In this document: positions 42,767 to 52,914 of the stretch, one piece after another
Numbering within the stretch: the first letter of the stretch is position 1
Layout: each line of letters opens with the position of its first letter
NCBI RefSeq assembly: GCF_002973595.1
Contig: NZ_PVEO01000001.1
Coordinates: forward strand, 310,001-374,000
From: Jejuia pallidilutea
Lineage (GTDB): Bacteria > Bacteroidota > Bacteroidia > Flavobacteriales > Flavobacteriaceae
Direction of reading: 5' to 3'
Length of the DNA stretch: 64,000 bases
The notes under the pieces: generated by a model
What the model was told of the DNA's origin: nothing
What the model saw: only the letters and a program-made list of their open reading frames with translations
Databases searched by the model: none
Translations under genes and position numbers: made by a program

Positions 42767-44061
42767 AACTTATTTTTTATTGCTGTAATTTCTAGCTCTA
42801 AGACTTCCAAATCATTTTTATTTTTAATAACATGGGAAATATCCTCGTGTAAACTATCTAACTCATGTAACACAACACTCCGGTAGTTAATATTTGCAAT
42901 TTTAGAGGTTTCCATTAGGTTGTTAAACATTCCAAGCAACTTTTGCACTAGAATTATATCGTGCTTACAATACGTTCTTACAGCGCACATAACATTGTAA
43001 AGCAAACTTTTAAAGCTAATACTATTTGTGCTTATAACCTGTGCATCTGTTGCGTCGTAATAGTAGCTAAAATCTTTTTTCTGCATACGTAGCATTAACA
43101 ATTCCGTAAGGTAATCTATAGCATTAATAGCTGTTCCGGGGTCGTTAATACCAGGAGACATTGCCTTTACAATTATTTCGGTTAATTGCTTAAAAGCCAA
43201 CAGGTAATTATCTTCAATAAGCTCACTTTTTGAAAAATGAAATCCAGAGCATATGTCTTCCTGAGCAGCCTCTTCAAACTCCTCACTCACCTTAATAATG
43301 GGTTTGCTCTTAAACACATATTCGCCTTTATAAACTAAAATTTCAGCCTTAGCGTTTTTAATTTTTAATTTCTCTGAAATGGCTTCTAAGCTAATATCTT
43401 CTATATAGCCTGATGTTTTAGACACAATAACATGCCAATTTGTACTATCTGGAAAATTAGATATTTCACCTTTTTCAGAATCGATTAATTTACAAAGCCT
43501 TTTTTTTGCCTTTTTGTGAATAGCACTCATAATATTATTAATCTGTATTTCTTGGGATATAGAGTGAATAAAATAAATGAATGCCCCAAGACAAAATATC
43601 ATGAAAACTATAGCCAATAGTATAGAAAAACCTGCAAGCTCGTATTTGTTTCCTGTAGATCCCTTTATAGCTATTAATGTGAAAATACAATATAGCAAAC
43701 AGGAGTTATAAATGCCCAATACCACCTGATGGCGCCTATTTGATATTAAACCTGGTAGTACCCTTGGCGAATAATTACTACTAGCCTGATTAAGCAAAAT
43801 CATTACCATAGAAAAACTAAACACCATTATTGATATTAAACCACCAATAAATGTTGCTAAAATGGTTCTAGCAGTTTCAACATTTTTTATTAAAAGCCAA
43901 GGTAAATGGTCAAAGATGTATTTTGAAATATTAAGCCCTTCTAAATAATACATAAACATGGCAAAAAACATTCCTAAAAGACTTAAGATTGTGGGGTAAA
44001 AAGCAATTTTGTTCTCTAGTCTGTAAATGTACTTTACAATGTTATGGTAAGTAGCTTTCAT
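42763..44061 (-). CDS. DUF2254 membrane protein
   Basis: The 432-residue protein has four N-terminal membrane helices (about 15-185). The family-defining segments are MVFSFSMVMILLNQASSNYSPRV (split here over 75-97) and MSPGINDPGTAINAIDYL near 285-302. The soluble C-terminal half is cytoplasmic. No activity is known. It is encoded 12 bp after the large phosphoesterase gene and probably cotranscribed with it. Confidence 0.85.
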   Translation of the reverse strand: MKATYHNIVKYIYRLENKIAFYPTILSLLGMFFAMFMYYLEGLNISKYIFDHLPWLLIKNVETARTILATFIGGLISIMVFSFSMVMILLNQASSNYSPRVLPGLISNRRHQVVLGIYNSCLLYCIFTLIAIKGSTGNKYELAGFSILLAIVFMIFCLGAFIYFIHSISQEIQINNIMSAIHKKAKKRLCKLIDSEKGEISNFPDSTNWHVIVSKTSGYIEDISLEAISEKLKIKNAKAEILVYKGEYVFKSKPIIKVSEEFEEAAQEDICSGFHFSKSELIEDNYLLAFKQLTEIIVKAMSPGINDPGTAINAIDYLTELLMLRMQKKDFSYYYDATDAQVISTNSISFKSLLYNVMCAVRTYCKHDIILVQKLLGMFNNLMETSKIANINYRSVVLHELDSLHEDISHVIKNKNDLEVLELEITAIKNKF

Positions 44062-44073
44062 TATGGTTTTAGT

Positions 44074-47000
44074 TTAAAAGTTTAATCCAAAACTAAACGA
44101 AAACCTTAGGCCTTCTTCGCTATTAAACAGGTTAAAAGTTCCAGATAAGCTGTCTGCAGCGGTAATCCAAAATCCGCCACCATAATCGTTATGCCAAAGT
44201 TTAGATGTGTCGTTTTTAACCCAAACACGTCCTACATCTGCACCACCAAAAACACCAATTTGTAATGGTAAGGCGTTGGTTTTAAAAGATGGAAAACTGT
44301 AGCGTAAATCTGCACTTCCAACCAATGAATTTCTTCCTGTAAAACGTTCTGTTCTATAACCTCGCAAACCATTTCTACCTCCAATATTTGCCGCTTGATA
44401 AAACAGTATATCGTCTCCTATTCTAAATTGTGTGCGCACATCGGTTTTTAATACCAAATTTTTGTTTTCGGTTAGTGAATTGTAAAACCCAAGATTAGAA
44501 TTAATATATCCGTATGTGTTTTTAGTTTCTTCAAATTCGGTTTTTCCACCAATTTGAAACATGAAGGACATCCCTTTTCTTGGATTTATTTTATCATCAA
44601 AACTTGCATAATTAAACTGGGCTTCCAAACCTCCAAAATAGCGTCTTTCGTAAAATTCGGTATTATTAGCTGGAACAAAATCATTAGTGATGTATCGGTT
44701 ATCGGTATCATCTAGTTTAATCCCTTCTAAAATAGCCCTAAACCCATAATCGCTACCAAAATTACCTTTTTTAAGAATTCCTACTTTTACGGCTTGAATA
44801 CTTGTTTTTACACGGTTATAATCTAAAGTTAACGCATCATCATTATTCACTGTTTCATTACCATAACCAAAAAAGTTATTTGTAAAATTTGCCGATGTAA
44901 ATTGCCCGCCAATATGTAAATTCCAATCGTTCATAATATTAGCAAACTCGCCATCGTAGTTTAGGGAAAAGCCTTCTGTAGCAAAATAATAACCACCTTT
45001 AAACCTGTGCTGCTGTGAAAATGGATTTCTTTGAAACCCTTTTGTGGTTCTTACATATTGCATCCCAATTAAAAACCCATCATCTGGATTAAAACCAATG
45101 GCCGGTGTGGTTAAACTTGTTTTGGTTATGTTTTTATTAAAATCGAACAGGTTTAACTTATAAACATCAGTAAGTCTAATGGTGGCGCCTTTGTTTTCTT
45201 TTATGGTGTTTTTTTTGCTTTCGTGGTCGTACACTTTAACACGCCTACCGTTTTTAATACTATAAGTATCGTTTTCTTGTCCACCAATAAGCCTAATAAA
45301 AATGGGGTTGTTAGCTTTTCCAGTAACTTCAAAAATATCTTTATCATCCAAACCATAAATCCACATTTCTTTGGTAATATCTCTATTAAAAGTTCTATCT
45401 ACAAGCACATCGGCTTTTTCGCCTCCTTTAATCCTAGATATTTTAACATGTGTTTTGTTATCACCAGATCTTGTTACTTCAATATAATCGTCTTTATCCG
45501 TACCCGTTAAAATTACCAACGCGTTTAAATGATTATAATACCGTGTTGCAATATCTGTGAGGTTTGAACGTCTACCCTTTAATTTTTCTTTAATTTCCAT
45601 TAGCGTTTTGTCCTGAACTGCTTTAGGAACTTTTGCAAATGCTTTTTCTATAACTTCATCTGTAATATTATCTTGAAGAAATTTGGCATGTTTTAGCCAA
45701 GTTTCCTTATCGGCTTGCTGTATTAATACTCGATCTAGCTTAATACCTGCAGCGTTCATCCACTCTATATTATTTAAGTCCTCGTCGTAAACTTGGAGTT
45801 GTTTTGTTGAGCCAGAGATAAAACGCATAACATCTAGTAAAGCGCCATCAAAATTAGAAAACACTTGGTCTCTATCTCGAGGTATGGGTTTGTAGTAATG
45901 GTCGCCATTTTCTTTATCAAACTGTGCCCATCGCCATTGGTCTTGGTGCCTATCCCAATCGCCAATTAACATATCGAACAATCGCGCCCTTACAAAAGCA
46001 TTTTCATCTATTTTATGCTCTTCGTCTTCTCTTACTTTCTCAATAATATCGTGTGTACTTTCTAAATCATCGGCATAACCAAAGTTTTTTTCGTTACTGT
46101 AGTTTTCTTCGGGTCGCTCTTCAATCATATATAATTCGCCACCATATTCTCTATTATGCTCGCCCAAATGTTTATGTTTTGGAATAAAGTACAACTTGGG
46201 GTTTGTATGATAAATGTCGGCAGCATCTGATAAGTCTGGAACCACTGCAAATGCGTACGGGTGAGCCGCTGTGTAAAAATCTAAAATTAACTCTTCTACT
46301 TCGGTTTTTTCAAAATCATCTTGTATGTAAGTATCCTTAAACAATACAGTTTGTAAGTATTGCGTAGCGCTTTTACGTAGCGCCCTCATATTTAATTCCC
46401 TACCGTCTTTAGTTTTTAAGCGTAACGAACGTGTTTGGTGACCGCCTCCTTTTCGCACGACTTCCAGTCCTCCATAAAGCGTATCTAGTGTTGCTACTTT
46501 AGCCTTTATTTTTTTGCTGTACACATCGCGGTAATGGTTACCCCAAATGGTTTTAAAAAACCCTGTAACATCGGTTTCTTCTTTAGAATAAATAGAAACT
46601 TCTACCTCTTGCGGAAAATTATCAGGAAGTTTGGAAGTATCATATGGCTTTTTAGGTGGGAATACTTCAGTAGTAAATAATAATTTAGGTTTCCCATTTT
46701 CTTCGCCAAAATAGCGTACCCAAGCACTCTTATCCTTAAACACGGTTAGTTCTGCAAAACCTTGTTGTCCTGTAGAAAACAATCCGTTTTTACTTATTTC
46801 AGCATACGATTCTTTTGCACCAGAACCCGATACAATTTGTTTTATGGTTTCTTTTTCTATGTACTGCAATGTATGTTCGTGCCCAGAGACAAATACTAAA
46901 TTTTCTGAATCTATGGCCATAGTTTCAATACGTCTCATTAATTCATTATACCGCTCGTTGTACCTGTCTTGAATAGAAACACCACCTTGGGTTCTTAATT

Positions 47001-47781
47001 GTGTAATAAAAGATCCTAAAATTGGTAATGGAATTTTTTGCTGAAACGGAAACAAATGCTTTATTGCCGCATACTTACCACCATGTGTACCATTGGTATA
47101 CATAGGGTGATGCATTGCAAAAACAATAGTTTTATTTTGCGCTTTTTTTAATTCGCCTTCCACCTCCATAAAAAAACGATCTCGAGTTTTTATTTCACAT
47201 TCATCATTTATGGTTGGGTGGCTATTCCAGTTCTCTAAATACCACTCTGTATCTATAACAATAAGTTGGATAGTTTCACTAACATCGATACTTTCTAAAG
47301 GGCATCCATTTTCTGGTTGAAAGGTGTTTTTACCTAGAGCATCTTCTATATACTTTTCTTGTCGTTTTAGTCCTTTTACACCATTAGCATACCAATCGTG
47401 ATTTCCAGGAATAAAAAGCACCTCTCCTTTAAAATTATTTAGGGATGTAATTTGTGCATTTAATGCGTTTTCTGCTACATCCCTTCCTTTGGCACCTTCT
47501 TTTGGAAGACCATCGGGATATATGTTATCTCCTAAAAAAATAGCATAGTCGTTTGTTGTGTTTTTAACTTTTATATAACTATTAAACGCGGTTAATGCTT
47601 TAGACATGCCACCCATAGGGGATTTACCTGCATCACCTACCAAGTAAAATGTTTTGTCTATTTCTTTATTTGGAAACGCTACCTTATCATGGTTTTGGTC
47701 TGCATATTGTGGTGCATAAGTTGCACATGCACTTGAAAACAAAATTAAAAGAATGACTAATGTATGTTTTAAAAACTTCAT
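44074..47781 (-). CDS. Phosphoesterase - kinase-like - outer-membrane barrel fusion lipoprotein
   Basis: The 1235-residue protein starts with a lipoprotein signal (FSSAC, Cys19). A calcineurin-like phosphoesterase domain spans about 43-365: VGDAGKS (48-54), LGDNIYPDG (83-91), GNHDW (126-130), HHP (224-226) and GHEH (300-303). The middle, about 430-700, has LRLKTKDGREL (453-463), IGDWDRHQDQW (606-616) and IPRDRDQVF (633-641), which recall the catalytic motifs of CotH/Fam20/HipA-like kinases. The final part, about 860-1235, is an Omp85-type barrel ending in FSFGLNF. It should sit in the outer membrane. The phosphoesterase and barrel calls are firm; the kinase reading is by eye only. Confidence 0.8.
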   Translation of the reverse strand: MKFLKHTLVILLILFSSACATYAPQYADQNHDKVAFPNKEIDKTFYLVGDAGKSPMGGMSKALTAFNSYIKVKNTTNDYAIFLGDNIYPDGLPKEGAKGRDVAENALNAQITSLNNFKGEVLFIPGNHDWYANGVKGLKRQEKYIEDALGKNTFQPENGCPLESIDVSETIQLIVIDTEWYLENWNSHPTINDECEIKTRDRFFMEVEGELKKAQNKTIVFAMHHPMYTNGTHGGKYAAIKHLFPFQQKIPLPILGSFITQLRTQGGVSIQDRYNERYNELMRRIETMAIDSENLVFVSGHEHTLQYIEKETIKQIVSGSGAKESYAEISKNGLFSTGQQGFAELTVFKDKSAWVRYFGEENGKPKLLFTTEVFPPKKPYDTSKLPDNFPQEVEVSIYSKEETDVTGFFKTIWGNHYRDVYSKKIKAKVATLDTLYGGLEVVRKGGGHQTRSLRLKTKDGRELNMRALRKSATQYLQTVLFKDTYIQDDFEKTEVEELILDFYTAAHPYAFAVVPDLSDAADIYHTNPKLYFIPKHKHLGEHNREYGGELYMIEERPEENYSNEKNFGYADDLESTHDIIEKVREDEEHKIDENAFVRARLFDMLIGDWDRHQDQWRWAQFDKENGDHYYKPIPRDRDQVFSNFDGALLDVMRFISGSTKQLQVYDEDLNNIEWMNAAGIKLDRVLIQQADKETWLKHAKFLQDNITDEVIEKAFAKVPKAVQDKTLMEIKEKLKGRRSNLTDIATRYYNHLNALVILTGTDKDDYIEVTRSGDNKTHVKISRIKGGEKADVLVDRTFNRDITKEMWIYGLDDKDIFEVTGKANNPIFIRLIGGQENDTYSIKNGRRVKVYDHESKKNTIKENKGATIRLTDVYKLNLFDFNKNITKTSLTTPAIGFNPDDGFLIGMQYVRTTKGFQRNPFSQQHRFKGGYYFATEGFSLNYDGEFANIMNDWNLHIGGQFTSANFTNNFFGYGNETVNNDDALTLDYNRVKTSIQAVKVGILKKGNFGSDYGFRAILEGIKLDDTDNRYITNDFVPANNTEFYERRYFGGLEAQFNYASFDDKINPRKGMSFMFQIGGKTEFEETKNTYGYINSNLGFYNSLTENKNLVLKTDVRTQFRIGDDILFYQAANIGGRNGLRGYRTERFTGRNSLVGSADLRYSFPSFKTNALPLQIGVFGGADVGRVWVKNDTSKLWHNDYGGGFWITAADSLSGTFNLFNSEEGLRFSFSFGLNF

Positions 47782-47871
47782 ATGAAACGGTTTCAGATTG
47801 TAAAAATAGAGGATTCTCTTCCTTAAAGATATTGTATTTACTTTAATAATTAGTGCAAACGCTATTTTACA

Positions 47872-48834
47872 TTAATTCCACGAAAGCGCACTGCGTTCTC
47901 TCCAATATGAATCTGGCGATACGTTTAAAGCATTTAAAACACTTAACTCTTTTCCAGACAGTGTAAAAGTGTTTGCCTTAAGGTTTTCTTTTAATTGTTT
48001 GGTGTTTGAAGCGCCACTAAGCACATAAGTTGGTTGCAAACTATCTATTACATAACGTAATGCTACAGCATCTACACCAACATTGTATTTTTTTGACAAT
48101 GTGTTTAAAACATCGTATAGTCTAGAATAATGCTGAAATTTTTCATTTTGAAAAACACGACCATTAGCTAAAGCTTCTTTTATAATAACTGTTTTTCCTG
48201 TTGCTAAAAGCGATTGTAACACCTCAAAAGTATCTTGTTCTAAAATATTGTAGGTTACCTGAAAACTATCAAATAACAATTCGGTTTCAATTTTAATTTT
48301 TGAAGCTGCTACAATAGTGTCTTTTTGTTGCGTGCCACTTGTAGTAATGCCAATTTTTAATCCTGTTTCCTTTTTTATACTGTGTAGTTTACGCAAAACA
48401 GCGTTATTTTCTATAATACCACTCTCAAACGTTGCAGAATGTACTTGGTAGTATTTTAAATTTGGCAATAGTTTTTTTGAAACCTCCCACTGTTCTAACA
48501 ATTTAGCTATCGAATGTTCTTTAATTTCATGCTTGCCATTATATCCCAATTCCCAATTGGCTACATAGGTATAGCCCCATTTTGTTCCTAAAACTGCATC
48601 TTCATGGTTTCTAAAATCTTTCCATTCTTGTAAAAACGCCTCTCCTTTTCCGTAAGATGGTGCCGTATCGAAATAACGCACACCTAAAGCATACGCTTCA
48701 TCTAAAACAGTTAGCGTGTTTTGTTTAAAAGCGGCTTTAGATTTATCTATAGATTTCACTTCTCTAATATTAATGTACTCTGGCCTTCCTAATGCTGCCA
48801 ACCCTAAGCCTATTTTTGTGGTATTATCATTCAT
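47872..48834 (-). CDS. Aldo/keto reductase
   Basis: The 320-residue TIM-barrel protein has YFDTAPSYGKGEAFLQEW (about 54-71) with the catalytic Asp and Tyr, LGTKWGYT (about 83-90) with the Lys, and YYQVHSATF (about 128-136). It should reduce carbonyls with NADPH. It ends the redox-repair operon and overlaps the hydrolase-OsmC gene by 1 bp. Confidence 0.87.
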   Translation of the reverse strand: MNDNTTKIGLGLAALGRPEYINIREVKSIDKSKAAFKQNTLTVLDEAYALGVRYFDTAPSYGKGEAFLQEWKDFRNHEDAVLGTKWGYTYVANWELGYNGKHEIKEHSIAKLLEQWEVSKKLLPNLKYYQVHSATFESGIIENNAVLRKLHSIKKETGLKIGITTSGTQQKDTIVAASKIKIETELLFDSFQVTYNILEQDTFEVLQSLLATGKTVIIKEALANGRVFQNEKFQHYSRLYDVLNTLSKKYNVGVDAVALRYVIDSLQPTYVLSGASNTKQLKENLKANTFTLSGKELSVLNALNVSPDSYWRERSALSWN

Positions 48835-50054
48835 TAATTTATAATTTCGGTTTCTATTAATGTTTCAGACAACAATGTTCTATGTACAGGACATTTAGAG
48901 GCAATTTCTTTTAATTTTTCCTTTTGCGCATCATCTAAATTACCTATAAACTTTAATTGTTTCTGCAAATGATCTATTCGTCTTGGAGTATCTGCATCTA
49001 ACATTAAATCATCGCTATGTTTTTTTGAATAGGTAATGTAGGCATATACTTCCTGTAAATCCCACTGCTTACGTTCTGCATACATTTTAAGCGTCATTAC
49101 TGTACAGGCCGCTAAACCAGCGCTTAAAAAATCGTAAGGTGATGGCCCAAAATCGTCGCCACCAACGCTCTCGGGTTCATCGGCTATAAAATGATGTTTT
49201 TTAGTTTGAATTGATGTTGTAAAATTATCGTCTTTTAAGTTTAAATGCGCTACCAATTGTTGGCCTTCGGTATCTAGAATACTATTGTCTTTAGGCATAA
49301 AATAGCGGTCTGCCCAAACACCAATAATATTACCAACGTATTTACTGTCTTTTGAATTGGACAACAAATGGTCTGCATCATCTAAACTCACAAAACTTTT
49401 AGGATGATGTGCATTTTGGTATAAGTCCTGTGCATTATTTATACCAACTACACCATCAAAAGGTGCATGCATTATCAATAACGGTTTTCGTAAGTTTTTT
49501 GTAATTTCTGGCAAATCTGTTGTATTAAAATCTTCCACAAAATCTTTATCGATTTTAAATGGTCGCCCACCAATATTTACTTCAACCTCACCTTTTTTTT
49601 GTACCTCCTCAATACCATGCGAAAATAGGTGCTTTACATGACCTACGGTAGATGGTGCTCCAACAGTTGCAACAGCTTTTATGTTTTTTAATCGTGAAGC
49701 TGCTACAATTACCGCAGCTCCACCAAGAGAATGCCCTACCAACAAACCAGGGGCTTGGTAATGTTTTGTAATATAATCGTTTACCGCTATTAAATCGTCT
49801 ACATTAGCAGAGAAATAGCTTTCGGAAAACTCACCTTCACTCCTACCTAAACCTGTAAAGTCGAAGCGCAACACACCAAAACCGTGAGATGTTAACGACC
49901 TGCTTATGTTTTTAACTGCCGATAAATTACTATTACACGTAAAACAATGAGCAAAAATGGCAAAGTAATGCGGTTTTTGGTCTGCCGGTAGCTCTAAATA
50001 CGCCTGTAATTTATGTCCCTTTTTATTCTGAATACTTAGTTTTTCCCGATTCAT
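48834..50054 (-). CDS. Alpha/beta hydrolase - OsmC fusion
   Basis: The 406-residue protein joins an alpha/beta hydrolase (about 1-255) to an OsmC domain (about 265-405). The hydrolase has a [10 protein letters not shown] nucleophile elbow, an APFDGVVG acid loop and an ADHL histidine. The two OsmC peroxidatic cysteines are in [13 protein letters not shown] and KCPVHRTLL. OsmC domains reduce organic hydroperoxides; the hydrolase may process the same esters. Its start overlaps the upstream methionine sulfoxide reductase-like gene by 32 bp. Confidence 0.88.
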   Translation of the reverse strand: MNREKLSIQNKKGHKLQAYLELPADQKPHYFAIFAHCFTCNSNLSAVKNISRSLTSHGFGVLRFDFTGLGRSEGEFSESYFSANVDDLIAVNDYITKHYQAPGLLVGHSLGGAAVIVAASRLKNIKAVATVGAPSTVGHVKHLFSHGIEEVQKKGEVEVNIGGRPFKIDKDFVEDFNTTDLPEITKNLRKPLLIMHAPFDGVVGINNAQDLYQNAHHPKSFVSLDDADHLLSNSKDSKYVGNIIGVWADRYFMPKDNSILDTEGQQLVAHLNLKDDNFTTSIQTKKHHFIADEPESVGGDDFGPSPYDFLSAGLAACTVMTLKMYAERKQWDLQEVYAYITYSKKHSDDLMLDADTPRRIDHLQKQLKFIGNLDDAQKEKLKEIASKCPVHRTLLSETLIETEIIN

Positions 50055-50565
50055 TGTTTAAATGTTTTAATTTGCTTTGGTCTGTGTATTTTGAAAAAGT
50101 ATGTAATAATAGCTTTAATTTAGGATTAATAAAACTTTCGCAAAACGGTTTTTTAGGGTTGCTGTAATAATAGTTTTGTATTTGAACTCTCGACGCTTTA
50201 AACCGATTGAACGGCAGCACTTTTGTAATAATTTTATTTTGAAATTGAAACTGTAAAAGTTCCAATTGAGATGTCACTATATGCATTTGTTCTTCTGAAA
50301 ACGTATATATCGCAGAACGATACTTAGTTCTCATGGAATGGTTTGACGTACTTTTGTGTGTATGCAAATGAATTTCGATGAGTGTGCTTAATGCAATTTT
50401 AGCACTGTTGAAATGTACAATAACTGCTTCTGAGAAACTACTATCGGCGTTAATCGATCCCACAAAACCCTGTTCTACTTTAAAAACGCCTATTAACGAT
50501 TGAAATACGGCTTCTGTACACCAATGGCAACCGCCGCCAAATGCTATTTTTTGTAAGGCTTCCAT
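50023..50565 (-). CDS. Divergent MsrA-like protein
   Basis: The 180-residue protein opens with the MsrA catalytic motif [12 protein letters not shown] (10-21, Cys13), with His where Phe is normal. It lacks the GHAEVV segment and the Asp before QYRSAIY, showing [11 protein letters not shown] instead. A canonical copy is encoded at 52375-52914. It may be a weakly active or repurposed paralogue. It overlaps the following gene by 32 bp. Confidence 0.8.
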   Translation of the reverse strand: MEALQKIAFGGGCHWCTEAVFQSLIGVFKVEQGFVGSINADSSFSEAVIVHFNSAKIALSTLIEIHLHTHKSTSNHSMRTKYRSAIYTFSEEQMHIVTSQLELLQFQFQNKIITKVLPFNRFKASRVQIQNYYYSNPKKPFCESFINPKLKLLLHTFSKYTDQSKLKHLNNESGKTKYSE

Positions 50566-50566
50566 T

Positions 50567-52129
50567 TTACGAACTACAAGATAGCATTGAGCAGCCTACT
50601 TTATGGCGAGCCCAATCTGGTCTTTTGGCAAACCATTTATCATATTCTGGTTGCGCATCATAGGGTTTTTTTAGCATGTTAAACAACTCGCTAATTAACT
50701 TGTAATCGCCTTTATCTGCTGCATCTATCGCCAATTGCGCCATATAATTTCGCAATACATATTTTGGGTTTATAGCGTTCATTTTTTTGCGTCTTTCGGT
50801 GTTGGAAAGCGTTTCGCTTTGTAACCTTTTTGCATAACTATTAAACCAATCGTTCCAGCGTTTTTCTATATTTCCAACAATTTCATTTGGCTTATAAAAG
50901 GCTTCATTAATTAGGTTTAACCCTTCTGTTGGATTTTCTGGCTTAAAACTGCTTAAATTTCTAAAGAAAATAGTCATATCGGTTTCTGTAAGGTGCAAAA
51001 CATCTTCAAGCGCTTGCATAATTTTTACATCGGTTTCCTCTTCACGATACAAGCCAATTTTAGAACGCATCATATTAAGGGATCCGCTTTCAAAATCAGT
51101 TTTATACTTATTTAGAATAGTTTCTAAAGGTGCTGCTTCTTCAATTAAAGGATACAACGCATTTGCTAATTGCAGCAAATTCCACAAGCCAATATTGGGC
51201 TGATTTCCATAACGGTAACGTTTATGCTGCCTGTCGGTAGTATTTGGCGTCCAACCATACTCATACCCTTCTAGCCAACCATAGGGCCCATAATCTATAG
51301 TTAAACCAAGAATAGACATATTATCTGTATTCATTACACCATGAACAAAACCAACACGTTGCCAATGTATGATCATTTCTAGAGTTCGCTCTGACACCTC
51401 CTTAAAAAACTGAATATAGGTTGCTTTAGAAGGTGTTCCTAAATGCGAAAAATGATTATTTATGGTATAATCTACCAAAGTTTTAAGTGTATCTTTATCT
51501 TGTCTTGCGGCAAAAATTTGATAATTCCCAAAACGTAAAAAAGACTCTGCTACCCTGCAAACAATAGCCCCTTTTTCGTAAGCTGGATTACCATCGTACA
51601 TAACATCTCTTAAAACTTTATCGCCCGTAAGTGCCAAAGACAAGGCTCTGGTTGTTGGGACTCCTAAATGAAACATAGCTTCGCTACATAAATACTCGCG
51701 AATAGACGAACGCAATACTGCTAAACCATCGGCAGTTCTGGAATATGGGGTTTCCCCAGCACCTTTTAATTGTAATTGCCAATGTTTAGATTGGTGCTCA
51801 ACTTCACATAAATTTATAGCGCGCCCGTCGCCCAATTGTCCTGCCCAATTGCCAAACTGGTGCCCACCGTAACACATGGCATAAGGTTTGGTATTTGGCA
51901 ATACTTGGTTTCCTGTAAATACATTTAAAAATATATCGCTTTTAGCGTCTTTCTCAGGAATTCCTAAATTATGCAACATTTCAGGAGATACGTGCACTAA
52001 TTCTGGTTTTGAAGTTTGTTTTGGTGCTACATAAGAAAAACAGGCATTAGTTACCTGTCTTCTAGTGTTTTCTAAAATAGGGTCTGCGGGTAACTTACTA
52101 TTAAATTTATCTTTTATGTTTAGTTTCAT
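50567..52129 (-). CDS. selO: SelO/YdiU family protein adenylyltransferase
   Basis: The 520-residue pseudokinase-fold enzyme shows GDGRAINL, LQLKGAGETPYSR, RSSIREYL and the active-site HGVMNTDNM plus IDYGPYGWL segments. SelO transfers AMP to Ser/Thr/Tyr of redox proteins. The C-terminus GCSMLSCSS keeps Cys where some homologues have selenocysteine. It overlaps the glutaredoxin-like gene by 4 bp and is 1 bp from the divergent MsrA gene, so it lies inside a methionine/thiol repair operon. Glutaredoxin is a known SelO target in E. coli, which makes this arrangement meaningful. Confidence 0.92.
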   Translation of the reverse strand: MKLNIKDKFNSKLPADPILENTRRQVTNACFSYVAPKQTSKPELVHVSPEMLHNLGIPEKDAKSDIFLNVFTGNQVLPNTKPYAMCYGGHQFGNWAGQLGDGRAINLCEVEHQSKHWQLQLKGAGETPYSRTADGLAVLRSSIREYLCSEAMFHLGVPTTRALSLALTGDKVLRDVMYDGNPAYEKGAIVCRVAESFLRFGNYQIFAARQDKDTLKTLVDYTINNHFSHLGTPSKATYIQFFKEVSERTLEMIIHWQRVGFVHGVMNTDNMSILGLTIDYGPYGWLEGYEYGWTPNTTDRQHKRYRYGNQPNIGLWNLLQLANALYPLIEEAAPLETILNKYKTDFESGSLNMMRSKIGLYREEETDVKIMQALEDVLHLTETDMTIFFRNLSSFKPENPTEGLNLINEAFYKPNEIVGNIEKRWNDWFNSYAKRLQSETLSNTERRKKMNAINPKYVLRNYMAQLAIDAADKGDYKLISELFNMLKKPYDAQPEYDKWFAKRPDWARHKVGCSMLSCSS

Positions 52130-52374
52130 AGTAATTTTTCAATCCATTTTTTCAAATCCTTATCAGAAGGGTTTCTTAACTTCTTTTTTCCAATAGTTAC
52201 TGTTGGGAAATTAAGTGCTCTGTTTTTGTAAAGGCTGCGAAGCGCTTCGGCATAATGCTGATGTAATACAACATCTAAAAATTTATATTCTAAACGTAAA
52301 TCCTTTAAATACTGTTTATAATACTGCGTTTTATGACACGTTTCGGTACCATAAAGCGTGATTTTAGGTTTCAT
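52126..52374 (-). CDS. Glutaredoxin-like protein with a single active-site Cys
   Basis: The 82-residue protein has a thioredoxin-type opening KITLYGTETCHKTQYYKQYL, a cis-Pro strand NFPTVTIG (about 55-62) and a C-terminal NPSDKDLKKWIEKL helix. The motif is CHKT, so only the first Cys of the usual CxxC is present. It overlaps SelO by 4 bp and starts 1 bp after the MsrA gene ends. It may recycle MsrA/MsrB or be an AMPylation target. Confidence 0.82.
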   Translation of the reverse strand: MKPKITLYGTETCHKTQYYKQYLKDLRLEYKFLDVVLHQHYAEALRSLYKNRALNFPTVTIGKKKLRNPSDKDLKKWIEKLL

Positions 52375-52914
52375 CTACTTTAATTTATCCGCATGTAGTT
52401 TTCTCAATTTCGCCAATTTTGGTGTAATTACAAAACTACAATATCCCTGTGTTTTATTATTCCTGTAATAATTTTGATGCTCTTTTTCGGCCTCATAAAA
52501 CACATCCAACGGTGCTATTTCTGTAACTATGGTATTTTCATAATACGGCGCTACTTCTTTCACCACAATTTCAGCAATTTCTTTTTGAGTCTCATCATGA
52601 TAAAAAATCACAGACCGGTATTGTGTACCTCTATCTGCACCCTGCCTGTTTAAAGTTGTAGGGTCGTGGGTTGTCATGAAAACAATAAGGATGTCTTTAT
52701 AGGAAATTACATTGGCATCAAACGTAATTTGCACTACTTCGGCATGTCCTGTTAAACCAGAACAAATTTCGCGATAAGTTGGATGCCCTGGCACATTACC
52801 TCCAGAATAACCAGACACCACACCTTCTACACCTTTTATTTCTTGAAATACTGCTTCTGTACACCAAAAGCAACCACCACCAATAGTGGCTATTTGTATA
52901 TTTTTATTACTCAT
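52375..52914 (-). CDS. msrA: Peptide-methionine (S)-S-oxide reductase MsrA
   Basis: The 179-residue enzyme has the canonical catalytic GGGCFWCTEAVF (13-24), GYSGGNVPGHPTYREIC, GHAEVVQI, GADRGTQYRSVIFY and a final NYYRNN region. It reduces the S-epimer of methionine sulfoxide in proteins. The MsrB gene upstream overlaps it by 8 bp, giving both stereochemical activities in one operon. Confidence 0.93.
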   Translation of the reverse strand: MSNKNIQIATIGGGCFWCTEAVFQEIKGVEGVVSGYSGGNVPGHPTYREICSGLTGHAEVVQITFDANVISYKDILIVFMTTHDPTTLNRQGADRGTQYRSVIFYHDETQKEIAEIVVKEVAPYYENTIVTEIAPLDVFYEAEKEHQNYYRNNKTQGYCSFVITPKLAKLRKLHADKLK

